Position numbers and translations under genes: made by a program. From positions 172,935 through 236,934 of the forward strand of contig BSBK01009266.1 in NCBI GenBank assembly GCA_027943335.1: DNA of 64,000 nt, read 5' to 3'. The notes beneath the pieces were generated by a model. It worked only from the letters and a program-made list of their open reading frames with translations, was not told where the DNA came from and ran no database searches. Shown here in pieces: positions 11,459-22,290 of the stretch. Numbering within the stretch: position 1 is the first letter of the stretch; each line of letters starts with the position of its first letter. This DNA comes from Chamaecyparis obtusa. Its lineage: Eukaryota; Streptophyta; Pinopsida; Cupressales; Cupressaceae.

Positions 11459-11989
11459 TGTGCTGAACAGTTATGGACATTAGAATTTGATGGAAGCTAT
11501 GCTAAAGCTGGTTCAGGTGCAGGAATAGTCTTGATAGCCCCTAATGGAGAAATAACTTACCTAGCTTACAAGTTAGACTTTAAAAATATGAATAATACTA
11601 TAGAATATGAAGCCCTTCTTCTTGGCATAGAGGCAGCCAAATAAAGAGGAGTTAAATTGCTTAAAGTTCAAGGAGATGCTAAACTGGTGGTGAGGCAGGT
11701 AAGAAACTAGTATACTCTGAAAAATAATAGATTGAAAAATTATTGAAATAAAGTGTGGGATGAGATTGAAAGTCTAAATGCTTTCTCAATAATTTCAGTA
11801 CCAAGAGATCAAAACTCTAGGGAAGATTCTTTGGTAGTATTCGCATCTTTACTCCTACCACACCCTGACTTTAAAGACCAAGTTTATAGAATGGAAGTCC
11901 TATTCAGACCTAATGTACCTAATAATGAAGAATCTTGGCAGGTATTTGAGGATGATAAACATATTCAACAATTTATTGAAGGAACATGA
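11459..11989 (+). pseudogene. Element B extra (archaeal-type) RNase H domain upstream of reverse transcriptase
   Basis: Same domain and same place as in A. Motifs: LWTLEFDGSYAKAGSGAG (Asp 11489), NNTIEYEALLLGIEAAK (Glu 11603), VQGDAKLVVRQV (Asp 11675) and the final acidic position in NSREDSL (Asp 11825), so all four acidic residues survive although the frame has stops at 11642 (TAA), 11708 (TAG), 11744 (TGA) and 11987 (TGA). The 11860-11989 tail (VLFRPNVPNNEESWQVFEDD) parallels A's VIFRPSIPDNDVNWQVFDND, so the linker is conserved between the two elements as well. Confidence 0.87.
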
Positions 11990-12930
11990 CCCTTTGCAGA
12001 TCTGTGCTTTGAAAGTGATCAAGAGAAGGATTGGTTATCAACTGATGAAGAGAAGTCAAAATCAGGTATCATCCAATTAAAAGGTAATAGAATTCCCTCT
12101 CATTTTTTTTCCTTATAAAAAATCTTTAATAAACATGATGCTTACATAAAGAAGGAAAGAGATAAAAAAGGAAAAACTTGTGGGGAGTTTGATGGGATCA
12201 ATATAGGAACTGAGGACAACCCTAAAATGATAAATATTGGAAAGTGCTGCACACTTAAGGAAAGAGAAAAGATTAGGGAATTGCTGATTGAATTCCAGGA
12301 TGTCTTTGCTTGGAGTTATGAAGACTTAAGAAACTTCATGGATGGAAGATTCAAACATACCATTCCTCTTAAACCTGGGGTAACACCTGTCAAATAAAGA
12401 TAGAGAAATTACAATCCTTTGGTTGAAGGGGCAATTTTCAAGGAAATTGATAAGATGCTGAAAGCTAGGATAATTTATCCTATTCATCATTCCACTTGGG
12501 TGGCTAACATTGTGCCTATGAGGAAAAATAATGGAGAGATAAGGATCTGGGTGGATTTTAGAAATCTGAATCAAGCTTCTCTCAAAGACAATTTTTCTTT
12601 ACCTAACATGGATCATTTGTTGCATACTGTGGCTGGATCAGAAATGATGTCCATGTTAGATGGATTTTCAGGATATAATCAAATACAGGTAGATGAAGTA
12701 GACCAATATAAAACAGCCTTCACAACACCATGGGGTATGTTTGGATATAATAGAATGTCTTTTGGGTTAATTAACGTAGGCGCAACCTTTCAAAGAGCTA
12801 TGGATTTATCTTTTGGCGATCTAAAGAATAAAATTATTGTGATATATCTTGATGATTTAACTCTCTTTTCTAAGAAGAGGAAAGATCATCTTGGAGACCT
12901 AGCAAAGGTCTTGTAGAGATGTAGAGATCA
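11990..12930 (+). pseudogene. Element B linker and reverse transcriptase
   Basis: Linker with the DVFAWSYEDLR motif shared with A, then fingers and palm: IIYPIHHSTWVANIVP, MRKNNGEIRIWVDFRNLN, SMLDGFSGYNQIQVDE, SFGLINVGATFQRAMD and catalytic YLDD (about 12845-12856). In C-x-VDF the usual Cys is Trp. Stops at 12116 and 12395 (TAA), 12401 and 12914 (TAG). It is in phase with the domains on both sides. Confidence 0.9.
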
Positions 12931-13606
12931 AGGCATCTCATTAAATCCCAAAAAATTAGTATTTTGTGTCACTGAAGGTAAGCTTTTAGGTCACATTGTT
13001 TCTCAAGAAGGAGTAAAAATTGATCCTGACAGAGTTAGGGATATTCAACAATTGAGTCTACCATTGAGTAAGACAGGAGTTAAATCTTTCTTTGGGCAAG
13101 TGAATTTCCTAATAAGATTTGTACCTGATTTTTCTGAGATTGTGAAAAATATAGTTGACATGATGAAAGGTAATAAAGATTTTAAGTGGACTGATGTTGG
13201 AAAAAAAGCCTTTGAAAACATAAAAGGTGCCATTGCAAATGCTCCTATCCTAGTTCATCAAGATTATACCAAGGAATTCATTATATATTGCTATGCATCA
13301 GAGCACACTATGTCAGTGATATTAATGCAAGAAAATAAAGAAGGTATAGAAGCTCCACTTGCCTTCATGAGCATGCCCTTGAAGAATCAAGAGCTGAAGT
13401 ATTCATAGATTGAAAAATATGCCTATGCAGTAGTGAGAGCATTGAAAAATTTTAGGTTTTATATCTTGCATTCACATTCGGTTATTCATGTGCCTGATGT
13501 TGTAGTGAAAAGTGTTCTAACATAGCAAGATGTTGGTTGTAATAATAGGGGAGCTTGGATTGCTAAGGTTCAGGAGTATGATATTGATATTAAACCAAGA
13601 AAGCTT
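12931..13606 (+). pseudogene. Element B gypsy-type RNase H (connection remnant)
   Basis: Thumb region (FFGQVNFLIRFVPDFSEIV) then the ordinary RNase H position. The first catalytic Asp is replaced by Tyr (YCYASE, Tyr codon 13292), as in A. The later TDH motif is VPDV, with Pro at the Asp position. Stops are at 13406 and 13523 (TAG). The shared loss in A and B contrasts with retained Asp in chromoviruses C and D. Confidence 0.85.
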
Positions 13607-14995
13607 GTGAGAGGAAATGCACTCAACAAAGCCATAGCAAAAGATCAGCAAGTTGAAGAAGATGTTCACAGAGTGCTTATGGTAAGTTTGCAAGACCCCT
13701 GGTTCTCTAATATTGCATATTTTATGACATATGGTGAATGCCCAGATGGATTGACTGCTAAACAGAAGAGGGATTTGAAAAACAAAGCCCTGAGGTATGT
13801 GATTCATGATGATATTTTATATGAGAAAGCAATTGATGGTACTTTTCTGAGATGTGTTGATAAGGAACAACAAGGAAAGTTATTGAACTCCTTTCATGAT
13901 GAAGCATGTGGAGGACATTTCTCTTCCACTGTGACTGCCTTCAAAATTCTAAGACAATGTTATTATTGGCCTAGCATGTTCAAGGATGCATACAAGTGGG
14001 TTGCTAACTCTGAAAAATGCAAGTTGTTTATAGGTAAGCCTCAGTTGGCTACTCTACCCTTAAAGCCGGTAGTGATAGAAGCTCCTTTTCAGTAGTGGGG
14101 TTTGGACTTCATAGGACCTATCAATCCTCCTTCAAGTCAAGGACATTCATATATATTGACTACCACTGATTACTTCAACAAATGGGTTAAAGCTAAACCA
14201 ATGAAGAAAACTACATCTGAGGTAGTATGTGAATTCATCAAAAAACAAATATTGGTCAGGTTTGGAGTTCCCACAAAATTGATATTGGATAATGCCTCTT
14301 ACTTTTCATCCTCATAAATTATTGCCTTTTTTTATGACCATGGGATTCAAGTAGGGCATTCTTTAGATTATTTTCCCCAAGGTAACAGACAGGCTGAATC
14401 TAGTAATAAAAATCTGATTAATATTTTGAAGAAGTTGGTTTCAGATAATCAAAAAAATTGGCATAAAAAGATATATGATGCTCTGTGGGTAGATAGAACC
14501 ACTCCAAAAAGGGCTATTGGTATTTCACCTTTTGAATTGGTATATGGAGTGGAAGCTAGTTTACCATTACCATTGGAACTTGCTACTTGTAAGCTGAAAA
14601 CTGCAATTGAAGATGACATTTTCAAAGATGGTTTGGAAAAGAGAATTCTGTATTTGACAAAGTTGTAGGAAGAAAGAGAAGATATGGTTGATAAGATCAC
14701 GGAACATCAGAACCAAATCAAGAGGTCATTTGACAAAAGGGTAAGGCCTAGGAAATTTATGGAAGGTGACTTAGTGTTATTGTGGGATAAGAGACATGAG
14801 CCCAGGGGAATGCACTCAAAGTTACAATCCTTGTGGGAAGGTCCATTTTAGATTGTGCAGGTAAATCAAAATAACTCTTTCAGATTGGCATATCCTTCAG
14901 GAGAGTCTCTGCCATGTTCCTATAATGGGCAGGACTTGAAGTTGTATCAAATGCATAATTCAAGAGCAAGAAATCCCTGCGTAGTAGTTAGGTAG
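13607..14995 (+). pseudogene. Element B integrase
   Basis: Integrase inserts the DNA copy into the host chromosome. Zinc-binding N-terminus: FHDEACGGH with His pair, then SEKC where the first Cys of the CxxC pair is Ser. Catalytic core: WGLDFIGPINPPSSQGH (Asp), LILDNASYF (Asp), QGNRQAESSN (Glu), so D,D,E is kept. C-terminal part has SFDKRVRPRKFMEGDLVLLW, the GPF strand and a terminal stop TAG at 14993-14995. Internal stops: 14093 TAG, 14315 TAA, 14666 TAG, 14849 TAG. No chromodomain follows. Confidence 0.9.
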
Positions 14996-15159
14996 GTAGG
15001 TTTCTTTCCCTATCTTAGTTTAGTTGTTGCTTTATCATTTTGTTGCTACTTTCCTTAGATTAGTTCTCCTGTTATCAAGTTGTTGGCTGTTATGCGAAAC
15101 CAGAGATTTCTAGAATTCTTTCAAGCATTGCAATGATTAAATCCCTAGATGGAACTAGT
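14996..15159 (+). other. Element B 3' untranslated region
   Basis: 164 bp between the integrase stop and the 3' LTR. No clean polypurine tract precedes the LTR (GATGGAACTAGT lies directly before it), so the plus-strand primer site is eroded or atypical. Confidence 0.6.
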
Positions 15160-17009
15160 TGTTGCCCAAGTGCTAGTCCCTTCTCTAGCTTTAGGTAATG
15201 TTAGAGTCATGTGATTTGGTCAAGTCTGAGTCTAGATTTCCATTAGAGAGATCTTTCTTCTCATCATCCCTTTGAGGCTAACCCTAGCATGGGAAATATA
15301 TTTTCTATGCAAGTTGCATTGTGGCTAGGTGATTCGGGTTTTGGTAAACTCATCTTCATGTACCTGATGAGAGGAAGATCTGGTATCATATTCAATTCAT
15401 TTTTCAATTTCAGGTTCAAATTCAAATGATGGAAAGGATGTTAAGGATTTCATTTTTGGTACCTTGGATTTCCCATTGATTAACCTTGAAGCAAGTTTAC
15501 AACCATATGAAAGCAAGGGAGATGCTCTACTTGTACTCAGTCACATGATCGCAAGAGGTTAAAAAGTATCATGCAATCATGTGACAATGGAACAAAATGA
15601 TTATTAAATGATATATTAGTTTCGTTGAAAGTATCTCAGGAATGATAGGGCAGTCACATGATTGAAAGAGGTAAAATAGTATCATTTGATCATGCGATAA
15701 TGAAGCTCGAGTAGGAGAGAGAAAGTCAATGAAAAAGGAGACTAAACAGATGCGCTCTACTGGAACCCACGTACGCCAACATCGCAGATGCGACAACATA
15801 AGTTAGGCAGGTGAAAGTTTTAGTTATTTAATATTATATCATGTGCCAATGATAGAGCAGTCGCATGATCGCAAGAAATAAAATAATACCATGCGATCTT
15901 GCGACAATGGAAGCTCAGGTGGAGATCATGATGTCACTAAGTTAAATGGCCACTGGAAATGTAAGTTGTGGACCGACGACAAGGTTAAGTAGGAAGCAAC
16001 CGAGCAATAGAGAATATATTATTCAGGGAAAGCTGAGATGATCATTGAAAAAGGTTATGATCATGATCCTCCAACTGCAGATCGATGGTGCAAATTCAAA
16101 CTTGAAGGGTTCTGAGGGTTTTCAAATTCAAATGATGGCACCAATGATACATTTGTGTGTAAATGTTTCATATTCTGATGTTTCCTCCTACTGATTCTGG
16201 AAGATGAAATTGATATTTCTGACTGTTGAATGTCTATGACTTATGAACTTCTCGGCACAGTGAACTATAAATGTCTATTTTTTTGATAATAATCGGTCAG
16301 CAAATTTGGTATTGGAGCATTTTTAATTCCATTTGCTAAGCTTGGTTTCATGTTTGTTGTGCCATGAATAGTTTATTTGCATTGTGAATAGAAAGAATAG
16401 TTATATATGAGACTACATTTTCTATATTGAATTCTATTTCATGTCAGAGATTGTAGTGTGAGTAATTCTAGTTACCTTTATGTATAATTCTTCCTCTATT
16501 CACTTATTAGTTCAGTTGCATCTTTGAATGGAAAGTACACTTGCATTGTGAGACTGTAATTCCTTCCTGAATTCCATTTCCTATTAGTAATTGCAACATT
16601 GGTGATTCTAGTTGCTTCTCATGTGTAAGTCTGCTTCTATTCATCCAATCGGATCTGCATTCATAAATAAGTTAGAATAGAGTTATTTTAGGTGATAAAA
16701 CTCTGTGATAATCTATGATCAGCATTCTACTGAAGGTTATAGGTTATCCACTTCTTATCCTCACCTAAACTACTTTTGCCTACAAGTATTTTGGTTAATA
16801 TTTTCATTACTTAGATTATCTGATGATATATAAAAACAAATTCATTGAATATCAAACACAATTAGGGAGCTATAGCTATTAATTTAGAGGGCAGTGATAG
16901 AAAACTTACATTGACCCATTTGTTGGTGAACATCCTTTTGTTCTCTCACCTTGGGTGTTAGAGAGTCAGAGATTACAAATCTTAAGGGAGGACAAACTGT
17001 TAATCAACA
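15160..17009 (+). repeat. 3' LTR of element B
   Basis: 1850 bp counterpart of 7264-9112, with scattered single-base differences and no large indel. It carries the same three stem-loop modules (starting near 15543, 15656 and 15863), several eroded. It is followed by target duplication CTTTC. Confidence 0.95.
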
Positions 17010-18498
17010 CTTTCTAAGGACCTAAATGAGAAGAGAGCTAGTTGGATCACCAAGGTGATGGAATATGACATAGATATTCAAACTACCAAGCTGGTTAGAG
17101 GAAGAGGTCTTTGTGGACATTTGGCATCAGATGAGAGTTCAAAGAAATTAGAGAAAATGTATGCATCTTTGGTGGTGCATTCTACAAAAGAACAAGCCAA
17201 GGCAATAGGGTGGTTTCCTAATATGATCAATTATTTGAAGAAAGGAAAATGTCCTATAGGTTTGAATTCAGCACAAAGAAGGTATTATAGATTGCAATAT
17301 GTTCCTTTTGCATTGATAGATGAAGTTCTTTTCAGAAAGGATCATAATGGTGTCCTTTTAAGATGCATAGATTCAGAAAAGATAGCTAATGTTCTATTTG
17401 AGTTTCATGATGGACCTTCTAGAGGTCATTTTTCTCCTAGGACTACTACTTTTAAAATCATGAGGGCTGGATACTATTAGCCATCTATCTTTAAGGATAG
17501 TCATGATTATGTCAGAAAATGCATCAAGTGCACCATGTTTGTAGGAAAGGAGAGGCTTGTAGCCTTACCCCTACAGCCAGTCAGGATAGAGCAACCCTTC
17601 ATGAAGTGGGGTATAGACTTCATTGGCATGATTAATCCTCCATCTAGTGCAGGCCATAAATGGATAATTATTGCAACAGATTACTTCACTAGATGGACAT
17701 AAGCAATTTCTTTAAAAGAGGCCAATGAGAGTGTTGTCTTAAGGTTTTATGATAATATAATCCATAGGTTTGGCACTCCTAATTCTATAATTTTAGATAA
17801 TGCATTAGCATTCATAGGCCTCAAAGTCTCAGAATGGGCAGTCAAGAATGGCATTTATCTAAATACTAGTTCCAATTACTACCCCCAAGGCAATGGCTTA
17901 GCAGAATCAACAAACAAGAATTTGATTAGGATAACAAGAATTTGATCAGGATAATCAAGAAGACTCTGCAAGACAACTAAAGGGATTGGCATACTAAACT
18001 AAAGTCTGCATTGTGGTTAGATAGAATTACCCCAAAGAAAATCATTGGTAATTCTCCTTATGTGCTAGTGTATGGTAGAGAGGCTAAGTTATCTATGTCA
18101 GTTGAATTTCTAGCTTTGGACTTGGCTACTCAGTATGCCCTATTTGAAGAAGGAGATCCCTTGCAGGTCAGATATGCTCAGTTGATGGAATTAGAGGAAA
18201 TCAAAGACAAATCCATGAAAGATATGGAATTCCATCAGATCCAAAAAAAGAAAAGTTTTGACAAGAGAGCCAGGGTCAGAAATTTCAAGTTGGGGATGTG
18301 GTCCTCAAATGGGATGAGTTCAAATCGAGGCCTGGCAGACATACCAAATTTGATTTATTTTGGAGTGGACCATTTGTTATAATAGAGTGCAAGGGATCCA
18401 ATGCTTTCCAACTATCAAATCCTGAAGGAGTTCCCCTACCTATCTCAGTAAATGGATTCCACTTGAAGCCCTACTTTGAGGTTAATCCCTCTCTATAA
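17010..18498 (+). pseudogene. Element A integrase (resumed after element B)
   Basis: The end of the RNase H remnant (17010-17050) leads into integrase. N-terminal zinc motif: FHDGPSRGH and CIKC, complete. Core: WGIDFIGMINPPSSAGH (Asp), IILDNALAF (Asp), QGNGLAESTN (Glu), complete. TAG at 17478-17480 falls in a conserved YYWP (Trp) context. A 20-bp tandem duplication (17914-17933 and 17934-17953) shifts the frame just after the catalytic Glu. A second shift occurs near 18298; the C-terminal VLKWDEF and SGPF segments are then readable to the stop at 18496-18498. No chromodomain. Confidence 0.88.
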
Positions 18499-18710
18499 AT
18501 TCTTGTAAATATGTGTTTTTCTTTCTTTCCCTACTTTCTAGGTTAGTTTCCTGCTTTGCAAGAAGTGCTCATGCACAAGTTTGTCTCTCTAGTCCTAGTT
18601 CTACCTCTCTGAGAATTTTGAGTTTTGATGACCCCATGCCCAATAGATTTTTGTCAAGGCCATTGGTTTTCCATGTCTAGCAAGCTGACATCCAGCAGAA
18701 ATCGCCAAAA
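18499..18710 (+). other. Element A 3' untranslated region
   Basis: 212 bp between integrase and the 3' LTR with no coding signal. ATCGCCAAAA, directly before the LTR, is only weakly purine-rich. Confidence 0.55.
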
Positions 18711-21410
18711 TGTTGCCCAATTTTTCATGTCCCATGTAAAATTAGGCTAAAACCTATTTCAAGGTCTACATTTTTATCCTTCCAAGCACTCTAAAAAATT
18801 TTATGGGCTTACCTATTTCCCTCTGGTCTCTGCAACCTTTTCTAGGTCCTTGGCTAGGTGAAAAGTCTTTAAAAAATTCATAAAACTAGTCGTTACAGGC
18901 CAAGCCCTCAAAATCCCTAGCCTTCATTCTATTTTTGAGTTACTTTATTGGCAACTTAAAGTCCCAATATCCACATGCTTTTAATTTTCCTTCAGTCACC
19001 AGTTCTCTAAGTTCTCTGGCGGTTGCCCTTTTCTCTCGGTGAACTGGCAACTCCAGTGTTTCCCCCAGTCGCGAAATAAAATGGTTGTTCCATTAAGTAT
19101 TCAGTGACTCCATGGATTTCCTTCAATCAAGAATTTGTTAATAGTAAACCTAGGTTGGACTAACACTCAGTGATTCTGTGAATGCCTTGTTCACGTATTC
19201 TGCAGACTTAACCAAGGTTAGGATTTCTATTTGGTGACCGAGGGATTTTCCTTTGGCTGGGAATTCGCTAAGACCTCGGGGGTTAAGTGGATCTGATGGT
19301 TGTCTTGAGTTCATGAGGCTTTGTGTCAGAGGATGTGATCTCGCAATAGCCGTTGATCTTCCCCCTTTTCTCAGTGCTTCAAGCTTTTGTGGGTCCAGCG
19401 CCAGGGTGTCCTATGTGGATGTATTTCATTGGTTGAAAGGAGATGACTTGTATTTTATCAGTGGGCCCAGTGATGTCAGAAGCTTTGAGATCAACAGCTA
19501 GCATGTGATCTCATGCATGCTTTCTGACACATGAGATCTTGCACCCACCGTTGATCTTGCTTGATCTCTAGGTTCTGTCAGGTGGGTCCCTTTTTCTGAT
19601 GTGCTCGAATGTGACTGGTTGTCACGTGCTGATGAGGACTTCCAGGTGGACTGATGTGTCAGTGGGGTCATAGTTTAATGCAGATCTATGGTGGGCATAT
19701 GATCTGAAGGAATATTCAAAGGGTATGAGATCTTGCACCCGCCGTTGGATTAGGATCTTGTCTTAAGTGGGTCGGATGTCAGGGAAGTGCCGAGGTGTTC
19801 ACTGTCAAAGAGACCAGAATGAATAAAGGAATGCCAAGTGGCATAAATGGTCCGAGGGTTAGTAAAGCTTTCTGTGAATGACCAACTAAGGGTTTCTCAT
19901 CTTTGCTTAATATAACCTGGGGTTACTAAAAGATTAAGCTATTCAGCGACTACAGTGTTAACTAAATTGCTTGACCCAACTGGAGTTAAGAAAGCTATTT
20001 TGTGACATAGAATTCTTCATTTGCATAGTCATCAAATAACTTAAGTAGACAAAAAATCAAAGTGGGGCCAATCTGCTAGGTGTGCTGACATGCTTGATGC
20101 TCATTGGTTGAGACTTCCTGATGTGGACTTGGACTTTTCAAGGGGTTTTACGACTGTTGTTGAGTTGATCGGGGCCATTCATCTACTGGGAATTACAAGA
20201 TATCAATGGTCGCATTTTAAAATGACTAGCTAGCCATTAAGTTTTCAAATTCAAATGTGTCTAAGAAGGTTTTTGCTAGTATTTGATTTGTAGGCCACAA
20301 GCGGTGGTGTAGCTTAGAGAATTTATGTCTCTAGGACATTTTCAGTTGAGAAGGGGATGATGAGGTGGTTTGGGTGGCCATCATGGGTCATTTCTTGTCT
20401 TAGAAAAGTACCAGCTTATGCATTCATGGTGAGACTTGTGTAGGAAAGTAGATAAATCTAGGTCACTTGTTGGTAGGTTGATGTAGTACAAGGATGGCAT
20501 GCAAACTAGAGGTTTGATCAGACATATTCATAGAATTACATTCATGATTAGACATGATAGATGTAGGGTTTGTTATTCTAATGTAAAATATCTTGTAACC
20601 CTAGTTAATGTTTTCTGACTCCTGTCTGCATGCAGTTGAGTATGTATATATTGGTTTTTGAAGCTTTGAGCTCAGAGTTGGACAATTGTAAAAGAATTTC
20701 ATTTTTCTTAAGGGTCATCTATGGTATCATCTCTACCCTCTAGCTTATACATTTTTATTTCTCCCATTGATAATAAAAATATTGCAGAGGTATTTTGTGA
20801 CAATCCTACATGTCCCTATGCTTCCTTGTTTGAATTATCTGTTATTGAATCAAAGTGTATGATGTTTTTAGTGATATCTTAGGGTTCCTGATCCCTCTTA
20901 TTTTTTGTAATTGTGTGTGCTATTTTGTTTGATCTGATTTAGATGTTTTGTGGGTATACTTCAGCCCCCTAATAGTCTTGTCTCATTCCTACACCGAGTT
21001 GCAGAAGTGAATGTTTGTTTGCAGGTCATTGGTTGTGTCTTATGTTTTGGCCCTCCTATGAAACACTTATGTAAGCCTATTCAGTAAGTTGTGACCTACT
21101 AGACCTAAGCCTTTCATTGATTCCATTCCTCTATACTGAGATCCAAACCCTCATTTTGGTGCATCACCTAGTAGGTAGTTTGCTTTCAGTCATTTCCCTT
21201 TCCAAGCATTCCTTCTATCCCTTTCCCTCAAAAGTTTTACTTTCATCACAAGAAGCAAATTAAGGTGATTATCCAAGAGGAACCAACCGAGAACCTGGAG
21301 GTCTCATCTTAGTTAGCATAGGTCCCACAACCTGGAGATGATTCCCATGTTATACTAGGTTATCAAGACTATGAGAGCTTTAGACAAGGGTGCAAACTTA
21401 GTGTATAATA
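18711..21410 (+). repeat. 3' LTR of element A
   Basis: 2700 bp starting TGTTGCCCAA, the same start as B's LTR, and ending ATAATA where the 5' copy has ATAACA (terminal CA changed to TA). Its first 1.05 kb has no partner in the window because the 5' LTR is cut. Between 19335 and 19752 a sequence of about 196 bp occurs roughly three times, marked by GAGATCTTGCACCC and CCGTTGAT. The open frame 19253-19501 lies inside this repeat and is not a gene. Confidence 0.88.
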
Positions 21411-22290
21411 GTTTCTTCAAAGTCTATGCCTTCTTGCTGCGAGTACCCCTTACACACTAGTCTTGCTTTTTTTCTTACAATCGTTCCTTCTTCATCCATT
21501 TTGTTTCTAAAGACCCATTTTGTTCCTATAACATTTCTTTTTTTGGTCTAGGAACCAATTCCCAAGTATTATTATTCTTTATTTGATCCAATTCTTTTGT
21601 CATGGCTTTTATTCAATAATCATCTTTAAAATCTTCATCAGTAGTTTTTGGCTCAACTTGAGAAATGAAACAAATTTATCCTCTAGCTTTTGATCTACTT
21701 AGCACTCCCTGACTAGTATTACCAATAATTTTATTTTTAGGATGGTTATTTTTTTACATATCTTGGAGTTTTGGGAGTCTCAGTAGCCTTTCTTGTATCA
21801 GTATCACAAGCCTCTTTTTCACTTTCTTCATCAACAAGTTCTTCTTCTTCTGTAGCAGTACTGGTTTCCTTTATCTTTGATATCTGACTGCTGTCATACA
21901 TTCTTTCTTGTATCTGAAACTTCTCATCTATTCTTACATTGTTTCTTTCAATCATCTTCCTCAATCTCAAATTGAAACATTTGTATGCCTTTCTTTTAAT
22001 AGAGTAACCAAGGAAGATGCCTTCATCACTTCTAGCATCAAATTTCCCTATCTCATCATCCCTCTTGATATAACATTTGCTACCAAAAATTTTGAAATAT
22101 TTTGTAGTAGGAGTATGATCAAACCATAGTTCATAGGGAGTCTTACTTGTACCATCTCTGATTTGTATTTTGTTTAATGTGTACACTATTGTTCCAAAAA
22201 CCTCTCTCCAATGTACATGAGATACATGTTTCCTTCAATCAGCATTGTCCCAACAGCGTCAAGTATAGTTCTATTTCTTTTCTTTGCTAT
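21411..22290 (-). pseudogene. Element K integrase end and start of reverse transcriptase (decayed)
   Basis: Read leftward: the integrase end (TPQQNG, then IAKKRNR, where the catalytic Glu of the usual NGxxERKNR is Lys), a frame at 22186-21746 with KTPYELWF, FGSKCYI and GIFLGYSIKRKAYKCFN, the usual copia region between integrase and reverse transcriptase, then the reverse-transcriptase start ([30 protein letters not shown]) at about 21570-21411. It ends abruptly at 21411 where A begins. Frame changes occur near 22290 and 22190. Confidence 0.87.

Larger units (their letters stand above)
7264..17009 (+). mobile_element. Ty3-gypsy element B (Tat/Ogre-like), nested in A
   Basis: Complete nested element of 9746 bp: LTR 7264-9112, primer site, gag, protease, extra RNase H, reverse transcriptase, RNase H, integrase, LTR 15160-17009. 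Both LTRs start TGTTGCCCAAG and end CAACA. The 5-bp target duplication is CTTTT on the left (7259-7263) and CTTTC on the right (17010-17014), one C-to-T change apart; the right copy fits A's reading frame. It has the same domain order as A and the same LTR start, so the two are relatives, but B's LTRs are shorter (1.85 against 2.7 kb). All coding domains share one phase from 9221 to 14995, broken only by stop codons. Confidence 0.95.
1..21410 (+). mobile_element. Ty3-gypsy element A (Tat/Ogre-like), host of nested element B
   Basis: Plus-strand LTR retrotransposon whose 5' LTR is cut by the left window edge. Order: partial 5' LTR (1-1650), primer site, leader, gag, protease, extra RNase H, reverse transcriptase, RNase H (split at 7263 by element B and resuming at 17010), integrase, 3' LTR (18711-21410). 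The 3' LTR ends exactly where copia K coding sequence resumes, so A inserted into K's reverse transcriptase; the other half of K should lie left of the window. The integrase core style (GxINPPSSxGH) and the presence of a second RNase H point to the Tat/Ogre group; that lineage call is from family knowledge, not a tree. Protease to RNase H stays in one phase (4652-7258), broken by stops only. It is not autonomous now. Confidence 0.9.

Noticed and set aside
19253..19501. 82-residue frame with ATG in A's 3' LTR as a gene
   Set aside because: It lies in U3 subrepeats and has no domain; the matching part of the 5' LTR is outside the window, so conservation cannot be tested.
21400..21420. K truncated by deletion next to A's 3' LTR
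   Set aside because: K coding sequence is native up to the junction and the junction coincides with the LTR end, so insertion of A into K is simpler.
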